Of a stretch of 64,000 nucleotides of DNA, positions 34,277 through 46,138 are shown piece after piece. The DNA is from Erodium maritimum. Its lineage: Eukaryota; Streptophyta; Magnoliopsida; Geraniales; Geraniaceae. Position numbers and translations under genes: made by a program. Location of the stretch: NCBI GenBank assembly GCA_963921825.1, contig OY997594.1:18357001-18421000 (forward strand), written 5' to 3'. The notes beneath the pieces were generated by a model that had not been told where the DNA came from, searched no databases, and was given only the letters and a program-made list of their open reading frames with translations. Numbering within the stretch: position 1 is the first letter of the stretch; each line of letters starts with the position of its first letter.

Positions 34277-37152
34277 TGTCACGCCCCAAATCCGGTTTTG
34301 ACCGGACTCGAGACGTGACTTAAGGAAGAAGCAATTATAACAATAAAATACCATAAAACCAATGAAATCCTCCAACTTTAATTCAATCAAAATGTCTCAA
34401 GTAACAACTTAAAATAAATCCTTTAACAAAAGGTTCGTAAACCAAAAATAATATCAACGTCTCTAGAGAACAGACACCCGGACCATAGAAGCTCCCGAGC
34501 CTCGAGTCCACTACTCATCACGCAAACCTGTAAAAACGGTCATAAACAGATAGTGTTGAGCTTACACTCAGTAGGGAAAATGCATAACAAGGGCAACCTT
34601 TCAGTTTAGTAAATAGGAGTTCACAAGTTTATTCAAATCTTAATAAGACGAGAAACTAAAAGATGATGAAATACGGAGACAAACCGAGTGTTTAACACTT
34701 TCAAAGAATCAACAATAATCATAGGAAAATAAGGGAATCAATGCATTTCTTTAAAGAGACATTAGAAAACAGGCGTCCAATTAATGTCGTGGCACATGAA
34801 GTCACCACCCTCCGATCCACAATACTCGTCGTGTCATGTCGGATTTTCCCTCGGTCCAGAGGAGACGCATAACATCACAAAGACGTATAACGTCGAGAAC
34901 ACCGGTAACAACCCATGAGGGCGCTTATCGTCGGGATTCTCGGAAACGTCTCCAAAGGACCATATGTCATAGGGAACCAAGGTATTGCTCTCGCATGATG
35001 CATACACTCGGGTGAAACAACAAGTAATCAATCCCCGCAGGGTAAACCATCCAATTGCCCCGCAGGGTCCAGTAACCAATGCCCCGCAGGGTCCAATAAT
35101 CAATGCCCCGCAGGGTCCATAACCATTGCCCGCATGCTCAATAACCAATGCCCCGCATGGTCCATAACTATTGCCCGCAGACTCAATAACCAATGCCCCG
35201 CAGGGTCCATAACCATTGCCCGCAGGCTCAATAACCAAACTTAGGAATACGCACGTTCATCAATACGCACCACACGGGATTCATACCCACAATTACACTT
35301 ACCATCATACTTACCATCCGCACTCCATCGGTCTATCACTCACCCAATCATATCCTTTAGCACAACCAATTACACTCAATCATTCATCCAACCATTCAAG
35401 CATGCATTCGATCATTCAAGCATTCAAGCATGCATTCACTCTAGTTTCATTAGACTCTTGATTATCCTAATGACTAGCAAACAAAGCATGTGAAGCTAAC
35501 ACAACTAATCTGAGGGCTCATCACAGCCTCTCTACCAGTAAATCAATTCCCAAGTATTGAAAGTGAGCTACACTAGTGATTTTCGTCCTAAGCATGCTTA
35601 CTAGACACAACCGGTTATTAATAATCGAAAGACAATTATTCTAGTTATTCGCATCCTATATGCAATTCTAGGATCTTTCCGATTTTATTAACCTCATAGG
35701 CATACTAGTATTGAATTACACGAGGAGTTAGTACTTTCCCTACCTTGTGGTCTTCCTCTAATAACACTCTGCTGTAAAGTTCGGTTAGCCTCTCCTCCGT
35801 TCTTCACATGGGTTCCGGAGTGGTTTTCGTCACTCTAGCTCGGTTCCAAGGCCTTTCCCCCTTTCGAGCTCGGTCTCACGGTCTTGGACCACAACAATAC
35901 CAAAATTAGTAACCCAACGGAGTGCTCCTCAACTTAAAATACAGAACAGTCCCCAAAGAAGAGAAACATAGCCAAATGAATGATCTAGGAATCGAAATGG
36001 ACTCAAAAGGAAGGGTTTTGGATCTGGAAAACTGATCCGGAATGCAGTCCGGAACGTGTCACAGGCCGTGCTGGAACCTGGCATGGACCGTATCACAGAC
36101 CGGCCCGGTAACCAGCACGGATCGCGTGACGCACCAGCCCGGAGTCGGACACGGACTGTGTGGGGTGCCGTGCCGGACTCACGTCCGTTCCGCACCGCGT
36201 ACCGTGCCGGTACATGGTCCATTCCGTGCGGCCTGCCGTGCCGGCACATGGCCCGGTCCGGGTCCCGTTCCGCATCGAACCGGTCCAGCTCCTTCCCCTT
36301 TCTTCCCCAACTCGGATTCCACCAAAATCAGACCAAAAACCCCATTTCCAACTCCTTCTAACTCCAAAATGTTTAACAAAAGCCTCCAATCATCAACACC
36401 CTCAATGGGTTCATCAAAACTTCACTCAAAACACAATCCAAACAACCTAGCTTCACTAAAACTTCTCCAACAACACCCAAAAGAGCTAGTTCTTCAACTT
36501 CAAGCCAAATACCAACAAAACCCAAATTAGAAAGTGGATGAAATGGAAAGTTAAGAGCATCCATACCTCTAAGAAGATGAAGATGGAAGAAAAATGGAGA
36601 AGAAATGGTAGAGAATAAGGTCCAAGATGCTTGCTTTCCTCTCTTTCTTCTTCCTCAAGAAATGAACTCTCCTCCCTTCTCTTCCTAAGGTGAATTTCTG
36701 CTGTAGCAACACAATATGATCTGAATTGTGTGCTCCCTTGCTTTAAATGACCTAATATGTTCCATTACCAAAAGGCCCTTAAGGTCTTATCCCTTTAAAG
36801 GTAAGGTGGGAGGGTGTAAGGGTCATTTTAACTCCAATTCTTCTCATCCAAGGCTCTAATGTCATGTGGCATTGTAGGAGCTACCTTCTCTTAAATTAAA
36901 TTCAGCTATCCAAATTTAAGTCGGAAAAAGTCGATAAAAAGTCCAAGTTTGACCGAAAGTTGACCTAACCAATATTACAGTCAAACTGAAGGAAACGACC
37001 CAACTAAGCTAACCGTGATGAAGGCTAAGCTTTTTGGGTCCCGGAAAGTTCCCGAATGACTTCTTGAGTCATCGGTTGACTTTTCCGGCCGAAAGTCAAA
37101 CTTGTCTAGAAATTACCGGTTCGACCGGGATAGATCGGGGGCGGTTCTTACA
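34277..37152 (-). mobile_element. Ty3/gypsy-type solo LTR S2 inserted in S1
   Basis: It runs from TGTCACGCCCC to GGTTCTTACA, 2876 bp. ATTC occurs directly before (34273-34276) and after (37153-37156). With a fifth base mismatched (C/A), this is the target duplication. Joining the flanks restores S1 sequence reading CTATCATTC then ACCCGATCAT, parallel to TATCACTCACCCGATCAT in S3. It contains a minisatellite (35036-35240) and a GC-rich segment of CCGTGCCGG-type words (36040-36300). No coding region; the overlapping frames at 36042-36530 are composition artefacts. Confidence 0.75.
35036..35240. repeat. Tandem array of about 24-bp GCCCCGCAGGGTCC units in S2
   Basis: About eight imperfect units, each with (C)CCGCA(G/T)G(G/C)T and AATAACCAATG or CCATAACCATTG. 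Confidence 0.85.
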
Positions 37153-37737
37153 ATTCACCCGATCATATCACAAGACAACATTAATATCACATTCATCTCA
37201 TTCATTCAACCAATCATGTCACGAAACAACCATTCATATCACATTCATCATAATTCATATGGCATAATATGATTCTTAAATTAACCAAGAATATACTATA
37301 CATCGACATTTAAGGAATATTAACCACAATCGAACACAACCAACACACAATCATAAGGCTCGACATGGCCACATGTGATTCTACAGCACGACAATTCCCA
37401 TAATTGAAAGCGGTTATTCTAGTTAATCACATCATATATGCAAGCTAAGACTTTACCGGTTATTAACGTCCTATATGAATACTATTAACATTCTTTAATT
37501 AAAAGCGGTAATTACTACTCTTCCCTACCTCAAGTGCTTTCCAAACGCTTAGTCACACGATCGCTTAGTGGTCTCCTCCTCCGAGCTCGAGAATAAAGTC
37601 TAGGATCATAAATTAATATTAGAATTAATAAACATTCAAAGTCGGTTTTAAAGAGAAATACCTAAATTACCCCTAACGATAAAAACTTGGGCCAAAAGGT
37701 AAATTGGGCTCAAACAAGGCCCAATTCGGGCAGCCCA

Positions 37738-37870
37738 CGGATCCAGCATCCGGCCCGGACCGTGCCCTTCAGAGGGCCGGTACTAAGCCCGGACCGTGTC
37801 GATCAGAGGGCTGGTTAGGGACCCTCTCCGTGCCGCTCAGAGGGCCGGCCAGAGGCCCTTTCCGTGCCAA
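37738..37870. repeat. GC-rich short tandem array in S1, distal part
   Basis: Repeated CGGACCGTG and CAGAGGGCCGG words, roughly 35-50 bp apart. It lies at the position where S2 (36040-36300) and S3 (43316-43432) carry unrelated GC-rich arrays. Confidence 0.6.
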
Positions 37871-38682
37871 ATCTGGGCAGACCCAACTTCTTCTTCCCCA
37901 ACTTCGTTTCCACGAAAATATACTTCAAAAACTCCATTTCTAACCTCATCAAACTCCAAAATCAGTCACCAAAACCCTCAAATTTCAACACCCAAGATGG
38001 GTTTCCTCAAAACATCAACAATCAAGTGATTTCTAACCAAAACCTTCACTAATCTTCATCAAAACAACCATCTAACAACAAATAGAACAAACCCCATCTA
38101 GTTCATGCAATTTCCATAGAAACCCATAACCCCAACTTAATTGAAAGTGAGATTTTAGAGATTACTTACCTTGGAAATGGAAAGGGGATGAAGATGGAGT
38201 GATTTTGGAGATGTTTTGAGAAGAATCCACTAAAAAGCTCCCCTTTTTCACTGGCTTCTTCTCCAAGCTTCAATGAAGGCTCTCCCATGTTCTCTCCCTG
38301 GTAGAATTCGGTCACACCACAAAAATGAGCTGAAAAGTGACCCAAAAAGGGTCTTAAACCTAAGGGAGAAAAGTCTAAAATGCCTTATAGCTTTCCTTCT
38401 CCTAATTTGGCACACATGAGGGCAAATGGGTCATTGTAGACCCATTTCTTCTCCTCCAAATCAACATGGATAAGTGTCCATGTGGGGGCCACCTTGTCCT
38501 TAATAATTTCCAGCACCTTTAATTTAAATAGGTTTAGTCGATGAATAGCCTTAGTTTGACCCGAGTTTGACTTTTTTGCAAAGACAGTCATTTGAAAGGA
38601 AACGATCCAACTAAGCTAACCGTAATGACGGCTAAGCTTTTTGGGTCCCGGAAAGGTCCCGAATGACTTCCGGAGTCATCAA

Positions 38683-38706
38683 TTGACTTTTCCGGCCGAA
38701 AGTCAA
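38683..38706. promoter_or_regulatory. Inverted W-box pair near the LTR 5' edge (S1; also S2 and S3)
   Basis: TTGACTTTTCC faces GGCCGAAAGTCAA, forming a near-palindrome of two WRKY-type TTGAC cores. The same arrangement occurs at 37076-37098 in S2 and 44306-44329 in S3, 45-75 bp from the LTR edge, which would be the U3 start if the element reads on the minus strand. Function is inferred. Confidence 0.35.
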
Positions 38707-38754
38707 CTTTCGCCAGAATTCACCGGTTCGACCGGGGGCGGTTCTTACACTGTA

Positions 38755-41286
38755 GCTGGAGTAGTTTGAGGCGTTAGATCTGAATGGCACAGAACCGCTA
38801 GATCCACCCCCCGAGACTCCAACTCCAAAATGAACCAAGACGTGCCAAACAAGCCTTCATAACACCAGCTGACTGAGCCTTCACCGGCGAGCGGCGAGCT
38901 CAGGCAATCAAACACGAGCGGGAGCATGTGAGAGAAAAAAGAGGAAAAATGAGAAGGTTGAAGGGGCAGGAGGGTAAGGAGATGCCTTTGCCGTCAATAA
39001 CCATGGACGGAGCCATGGTCATCACCGGCGGGGTAGACAACGGTGACGACGCTGGAAGTTAAAGTTGTAGGGTTTGGCTTCTTTCTAGAAACAGAAAGAC
39101 TCAAATGAAATTTCTTATACGAGATAAATTACCAGTAAGGATGATACGCAAAAAATAATATAGATGACATAGAGGCCAACAACTCAAGTTTTTCTAGGTA
39201 GCATTTTAGTCTTGTAAAAAGAACAAATAACTTGCGTAGTAAGAACCGTCTCAAGTACTGGGTGGTAGTCTGTTTCCTCTAGAAAAATAGGGGATGTCCC
39301 GCCCTGTGGAAGATGACCAAGGGATCATAACCGAGCACGGTGCAAAGCAGTCCTCCAACCCACTGTCCTACACTCTGTCCTCATTCTTATACCTCATGGA
39401 GAAGTTGCTCTGCAGACCGCGCCTTGTAGTACTTCTGGCAGAGCAACCAACCTACAGGGGCGCAGAAATACAGAGTGTCCTTCACTTTGGAGATTCTCCC
39501 GTTGGCATGGAGATAGTCTCGTCGTCTTCGTTCACTTCCGACGAAACCAGTCTCTTCTACACTTGGAGAGCTACGAGACCGTCCTTTACCCAACCAGTCC
39601 GTGAGTTATGATGCGCAAATGGTGATACTCTACTGAGAGAGGAGGGGGAGACGTGCGACGGTAGCACTGGTTTCACATAAAAACCCTAGATGCTCCATTT
39701 TCTATTTTGGGATAGAGAAAACATATAGAAACTAACAACATCATATGATATTCAAGTCGTAGCTCCGTTCCTGCTAATAATTGATTGAGTAATTACAATT
39801 TTGTGTACTGAAATTATCATGTAATATACATGATTGCTCGAAACAAGTATAATTAGTGGAATGGACATGTGACAAGATGCAATAGTGGAATCTGGAAGCA
39901 TATTATGAATTGTTCCCCATCCAAATATGTGGTTCCAGAGTATTCCATAATCCTATCTTCACAAATATCCATTTCCCATCAACCTAAGTCTCAACAACTC
40001 AACATCACATTTTAACAATTACACTGAACTGAATCAAACCCAGCTTTAATCTATGTATACTTGTCAAGAACTATATACAAATAGTCATAGTAAACGGAAC
40101 AGTTAGATATTGACCCAACCAATCGTATTCGCTATTTGTTGAATGAACAAAATAAATCACGTGGTGTATATCTTTTTATGGCCAGCCAATTTCCCACCAT
40201 TCAGGATCAATCAACACCATTGCGCTATTTTCAGGTTCGACAAACACTCTTGCTACTGTGTATCCATGTATTCGTCGATGCGATCATTCACCGATCGGTC
40301 CAATACTATTATTCATCGCTACCTACGCTATTGAATTGATTGCTATATGGTAAATAAATCACATAAAGTTGGTTGCTTATTTATCCATTAAGTTGACTTC
40401 AGGACTGGCCTAATTTACTTGGCAAATTTCAGGAACTTCGTATTTTTTTTCACTAAGTAAAAGCAAAAACTCAGAGACAGCATATAACAAAGAGCATTTG
40501 GCATTTACAAAACTTGGACCAACCTCTATATGCCTCGATCCACACTCTACATGACATCATTTTGAGTAAGCTTCCACATGACATGATTGCATTCCTATAG
40601 CTATTCTCCTCCATGTAGCAGTCGAATTACCACCCTCCCGTTTATTGTTTTTAACACGTGCGTACTTCTCTTCATGTCGATATCAAGAATGATAAAGATA
40701 TTCAATAATCACATATACGTACTGACCCTCTCTCTAAAAACGTTTTAGCATTTTTATTCTTAATACAGGTTTTCACATGTCGAAACAAATACGATAATAA
40801 TGAATTGATAGTAGATATAGAGGCATTTGTTGTTGAGTTGGATAAGTAAAATGAATAGGTAGAAGTTGTGACCCGTACGATATGAATGGATCAAGTTGAG
40901 AAAAGACCAAGGTAGGCTTTAGAGTGATTACATGTGCCTGGCTTGATTCGATATTGAATAGGCAAGTTTGGCACACCTCTTTTCATATATTAAAGCGCCT
41001 TTCCCTCCCATCTCCCTCTTTCACAATTACACTTGTTTGTTGCGTATCCAAACTCAAAACACCATTCTTGTACATTTATCTATTGTGATAAATTCTTATC
41101 TCCATTTAGTTTTACTTGTTACTTCGATAGAACAATAATGCATTTATAGTACATTAATTAGTACGACATTTCATTATGCATTCGTGTTACAAATTATAAC
41201 GTGTACACAACTTTTGTATAATTATTAATATTGAGTATAACAGTTGATTGAGTAATCCCATTTAACTCTGTTGTAAGAGTTAAAGG
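38755..41286. other. Unassigned spacer
   Basis: This includes a GC-richer part (38755-39060), a 105-codon plus frame (39294-39611) that I do not recognise, and AT-rich sequence from 39.7 kb. No terminal repeats or domains were seen. Confidence 0.5.
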
Positions 41287-41514
41287 CATTAGAGGACCAA
41301 TTCAACTAAAAATTCAAGCTGATAGTTGAATCCCCAATTATAGTTATATTCTAATACGCGTCCTCACGGACAAACTCGTTTACGGGTTTGGAGGTGAAAT
41401 ATTTAGAAAAGAGAGATGAGCTCATTGAGAAGAGTGATAAGGGCTAGCCCATTTTGGGCTAATTTGATAAGTAGAGAGTAAATTAGAAATTTTTGTAGAA
41501 AATGTGTCACGCCC

Positions 41515-44372
41515 CAAATCCGGTTTTGACCGGACTCGAGACGTGAACTTAAAATAGAAGATAAATAAAACAAATTGTAAAGTAATGAAGCTTAAAATGA
41601 TAATCTGTAATCCATAAATCCGATAAAAAGAGTCAACAGCTCTTAAGTGAACCGTAAAAGCAGTATTTAGTTCAAAACACAGTACGTCACTAGACAAACT
41701 AGCCTAGGACCCTCGCTAGCTCCCAAGCATCGAGCATCCAGCTAGTACACATCCCGCTCAATACCTGAAATACAACAAGGTAAGGGGTGAGCTTTCGCTC
41801 AGTAGGAAAAGTAGTTAAGGTTATGAACATCAGTTCAATACCACGAGTAACCGTCCAATTAGGGCATACTAGCAAAGCATAGCTATCAACAACGCCCAAG
41901 GCACAAGTACCAATCACTAATCACCCTCGTAAGATCAAAAATCACAAATAACACAACGCACAAAGCCAATCAGCACGCACAACACACACAGTAGAACAAT
42001 ACATAACTCAGTACAACCAATCCCAACATCTCCGGCTATCGCAGCCCGTCCCAATTATATCGTACCAGAACACGAAGCATCGATCCCGACATCTTCCCGT
42101 CACGTAGAATCGGGGTAACATCCCAGACCGGAAATCCCTCAGTCGGACGTCTTCCTGTCACGTAGAATCAGGGCCTCACGCATAGCGGACCGGCACATAC
42201 CTCGGTCGTACGCCTTCCCGGACCACATAACATCGGGGTAATGGTTAAACCATCCTTGTCCTCGATACTCTACACCAGCATACTCTCTCAGTGTAGGTAT
42301 CATACCGAACCCGCCTCCTCTTGGAACACATATCAACAGAATAACACGCCTCACAAAGCCATAGTTCGACCACGGTATACCAACCGAGCCAACTCACCAT
42401 AACACACAAATCGGTCTATCACTCACCCGATCATATCACAACTAAGGATTCACATCATATCAAACACGGCACACTTGCCCACGCATAGTCACAACATTCT
42501 CCACCGAGTACAATCTTATTAAGACTCTCAATCAACGGCTACAACAAGCATCATGCATCTCAATCAACGAGCAACCCTAAGGCTCGACATGGCCATTCTA
42601 CCAGCACGACAATTTCCCAAGAATTGAAAGCGATTATTCTAGTGAATCACATCCTACATGCACACTAAGACTCGTCCGGTTATTATGTAATTGAAAGCGG
42701 TTATTCTAGTGAATCACATCCTATATGCCAACTAGGACCTTTCCGGTTATTATTATTACCTAACATGCATACTAGTAACTTTCCGTAATTAAACCAGTAT
42801 TCGCTACGTTCCCTACTTCAAAAGTAAACACGATAAACTCCTAGCTGCTGACGTCCTGGCTCGCTTCACCCTCCACTTCACGAGATCCAACCGTCTCCTC
42901 TCTCGTCACCCTCAGGTCCAAAGTCTAAGATTACAAGAAATACAAGAATTAATGCTAATTCAAGTGTGGATTAAAGAGGGAAAAACTCAAACTAATCCCA
43001 ATTGCACAACTTATCAAAATGGGCCCGGGAGGCCCATTTTGCCCGGAATCGGGAAAACATCCTTCGAGACTCCGAAAGTTCCCCTTTTTGTTTCTAACCA
43101 TCTTAATCAAGTTTACTTGTTCCAATGCACTTGACGGAAACAAGTTCCGGGGTCCGAGCCTTCCCAATTTCGCAATTCAAGTTTCTAAACGTTTTTTCCG
43201 AAATTCTAGGAATCACCTCCATAATTCGTTCCGGGTGTGAAAACATTGTCCCGAAGGCCACTCACGACCGTCACAATTTCCAAACCACCAAAACCTGGCC
43301 ATGTGTACCCCACGGCCACACATGGCCGTGTGTGGCTCAACCGGCCGGCTGGACCATGGCCGGTCCCTTTCATGGGTGGCCGGACCATGGCCGGTCCCTT
43401 CCAAGGGTGGCCGGACCATGGCCGGTCATTTCCCTCACCGGCGGCCAGATTCCGGCGACCGACCGGAGCTCTGGCGAGCCTCCGGTCGCTGGAAAAATAT
43501 CCAAAATTCTCCAACAAGCTCCTAACTAGTTCTAGGTTCTCCATAACACCATTTTTAAGTTTTAGAACTTCAATTTCCACCTCAAATCATCCAAAGTATC
43601 AAGACCCAAGTGGGTTTCATCAAAACTACTCAAACCAAGTTATTTTCATCATCCAACTCCACTTCTTCAAAAAACAACATTCACACCTTCCAACACCCAA
43701 AACCTACTAGTTCAAGTCATCTCCACTCAAACCCACAATTCCAAATTCATCAACTAAGGAAATAAAGTATACTAACCTCTAGGAAATGATGAGATGAAGA
43801 AGATGAAGCAAATTTGAGGAGATTTGGTGAAGAATTGGCCAAAAAAGAGCTCACTTTCTCTTGCTTCTTCTTCAAGCTTCAAGGAACAACAATGGAGTTT
43901 TGGTTTCTCTCTCTTATAGCTAGTGAATTTCGGACACAATGAGTAAATATGCTGAAAAGTTATCCCCATGTGTCCTTATCCTCAAGGTGGAAATGTCCAT
44001 TTCCTCCTTTAGCCTCTCTCTCTCTCCTTTGTCCTTATGTGGGGACCATTTGGTCTTTTCACCCCCTTTTCTTCTCTTCCAAGCTAAAATGGACATGTGT
44101 CCATGTGGGGACCATTCCTACCCCAAAATATCTCAGCCCTTATTATTTTATTCGATAATAATCCAAAATCGACCAAGTTTGACCCGGGTTTGACTTTTTC
44201 ACAAAAGGTGTCATTTGAAAGGAAATGACCCAACTAAGCTAACCGTAATGACAGCTAAGCTTTTTGGGTCCCAGAAAGGTCCCGAATGACTCCCGGAGTC
44301 ATCGGTTGACTTTTTCGGCAAAAAGTCAACTTTCGCCAAGAACCTTCGGTTCGACTGGGGGCGGTTCTTACA
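41515..44372 (-). mobile_element. Ty3/gypsy-type solo LTR S3 inserted in the TRIM
   Basis: TGTCACGCCCC to GGTTCTTACA, 2858 bp, with a perfect 5-bp target duplication AAATG (41510-41514 and 44373-44377). It shares end blocks with S1 and S2. No coding region. It contains two arrays: about 42055-42240 (CATCTTCCCGTCACGTAGAATC-type words) and 43316-43432. Confidence 0.8.
43343..43432. repeat. Three tandem 31-bp GGACCATGGCCGGTC units in S3
   Basis: GGACCATGGCCGGTCCCTT recurs three times with spacers CATGGGTGGCC and CAAGGGTGGCC. Frames across it are artefacts. Confidence 0.85.
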
Positions 44373-44929
44373 AAATGGTAATTGAACTCGGGTCTGTGAG
44401 GTAACATGCTCCGATACCATATTAGAGGACCAACTCAACTAAAAGCTCAAGTTGATAGTTGAAGGCCCGATTATAGTTATATTCTAACAGAAGGCTCATC
44501 TTATTATACGTTTATATACAGTGAGAGCATCCGCAATAGGTATAGACCGAGTCAAATTGAACTAAATAAATTATAATTACAAGCGTAATCTGTTTTAGTT
44601 ATCACATGAGAAGTAGACCGAATCGGTCTAATCTGGGTCCAAAACTGTGTAAATTACGAAAATGTCACCGACGAAGATAATTATTAAATTTGAAGTTACA
44701 AATTATGAACGAATGAAATTAATTGTTCGATTTTGTCCTCTTCCTCTTGCCTAAAGTAGTGGTGGTTTGTAGGTAATTCTCAGGTGGAATGTTGTTAGTA
44801 ATGTGCGATAAAATGTTAAACCTACCCAACACCCTGAAACATCAAAATGACATTCATTAAACACAAAATGTAGAGTACAAGCTAACCATATGAGGGAGCA
44901 CATAAAAATAAGTTATAATACATCACACC

Positions 44930-45740
44930 AATCACAAAATCCTTTTTGTCAAGTCCTCTTGCTCCATATGGAAGGTATCCATAGTAAGAGGAACTCCCGC
45001 ATCAATGACTATGATGCATTGACTAGGGCTTAACGGTGCTTCTCAATGTAGGCCAAGCTTTAGGCCAACTTCGGGTCAAAAAGCACGTCGGTCGGTCCCT
45101 TTCCCTTATCCTTCCCCCTCCTCGCCTTTGCGACCTTTTGGCCTTCTAGACGGCGACCACGAATGGGTTTGAGGCGCCCCCCCCTCGGCCTTTTCAGTTG
45201 CGACTCTGAGAATATTCATCTCATTCATTGGGTTGCTCATTTCAAGTGTTATGTGTGTGCGACGTCTGTCGATGTGCTCGTGGAGAACTCGTTCTCATAC
45301 TGATTCATCCAACAAGACTTGTCACGCATGAGGACCTAACAATACTTCCATGCGAACACATGTTCGAGACTGGTAAATGTTCATTGAATCTGCCAGACAA
45401 GTAAATGTGCTTGAACATTAAACAACACCCTTGAAACATCCCCATCGTCTTATTGGGGGCACTCTAGTGCTCTTTGTAGTTCTTTGATGTCCACTCAATC
45501 GCCGGGGTATGATGGATCATGTTGGCGAGCTCCTTCCGTATGTTTTCCCCGAATTCACGGCCCGTCTGGTCGACCCTGTGCTCAGATTTCTCCGAGTGGT
45601 TAATCCATGCACATACCAAGAATTTTTTCCTCAGGCTGAGTCTATTTCCAACACATATGGGCACGTCTGTTTGGTTCGGCGTGTGACTCCCTAAGGGGAG
45701 AGGGACACAGACCCGTATGACTGGAGTTTGGCGTTGCATT
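44930..45740 (-). pseudogene. Harbinger ORF1-like Myb/SANT protein, broken
   Basis: On the minus strand the frame at 45464-45739 reads FLVCAWINHSEKSEHRVDQT, then GREFGENI. This matches the start of the plant proteins often mislabelled 'glutathione S-transferase T3-like' and belonging to Harbinger ORF1, a DNA-binding partner of the transposase. A stop follows EWTSKNYKEH. Further fragments in other frames continue to about 44930. The match is to a recognisable but short motif, so the identification is moderate. Confidence 0.45.
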
Positions 45741-46138
45741 CCCGAGACGGCATCTTAGTGTAGGTTGTCCTCGAGCTGCCTCCCAGGAAATTTTTTGCGT
45801 CCTAGAAGGTCATGTCATTCGGGAAAGTTGATGTGGAAGGATAGGGGCAGAAGTCGTTGTACACAGAGAAGGCTAGGACTGAATGTTGCACCGACAAGGG
45901 GACATACTCCTCCCACTTCCAAAAATATCCCTCCCTTTCGTAGCAGTAATGTTGCGAATCGGGGACAAAATCCCAATCACATGTGAACCTGACTGGAAAT
46001 TAAGGGTCGGTGGAGTTGACCATAACTAGAGCAGGAGAAACGACCGTGAAGTGTATCAAATAGCGATGTTACAACGACGGTGAATTTTTTTTGTTACGCT
46101 GGAGATTTTGCTCCTCGTTCTACGGTGGATGGCTGGAG

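Larger units (their letters stand above)
33184..38749 (-). mobile_element. Ty3/gypsy-type solo LTR S1, split by solo LTR S2
   Basis: The plus-strand ends are TGTCACGTCCC and GGTTCTTACA, i.e. TG...CA. The flanks CCGTA (33179-33183) and CTGTA (38750-38754) are a 5-bp target duplication with one mismatch. Without S2 the LTR is about 2.69 kb. There is no internal region, primer site or second LTR, so an older element was reduced by recombination between its LTRs. Conserved blocks shared with S2 and S3 are the first 40 bp (CCGGTTTTGACCGG), a GTGAGCTTTCGCTCAGTAG motif, and the last 150 bp (GCTAACCGTAATGACGGC and TTTTTGGGTCCC). Orientation is inferred from S0. The gypsy label is from end sequences only. 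Confidence 0.7.
41287..44489 (-). mobile_element. TRIM element (about 340 bp) split by solo LTR S3
   Basis: 70-bp direct repeats at 41287-41356 and 44420-44489 share ATTAGAGGACCAA, TCAACTAAAA, GATAGTTGAA and ATTATAGTTATATTCTAA. Next to the right repeat, 44408-44419 reads GCTCCGATACCA, the complement of a tRNA-Met-type primer site (TGGTATCGGAGC), so the element reads on the minus strand. The flanks AAAGG (41282-41286) and GAAGG (44490-44494) form a 5-bp target duplication with one mismatch. Terminal-repeat retrotransposons in miniature have this size and no genes. Confidence 0.75.

Noticed and set aside
33818..34318. 166-codon repeat protein
   Set aside because: Translation of a 67-bp tandem array inside a solo LTR; the repeat length is not even a multiple of three.
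35036..35240. Regular short repeats that might suggest a CRISPR array
   Set aside because: Units are contiguous and imperfect without unique spacers, in plant DNA, and lie inside a solo LTR.
36042..36530. 162-codon frame and its overlapping partners
   Set aside because: Lies in a GC-rich repeated LTR segment open on both strands; no domain, and it belongs to solo LTR S2.
39294..39611. 105-codon plus ORF as a possible host gene
   Set aside because: No recognisable motif and no supporting splice or neighbour context; an opposite-strand frame overlaps it.
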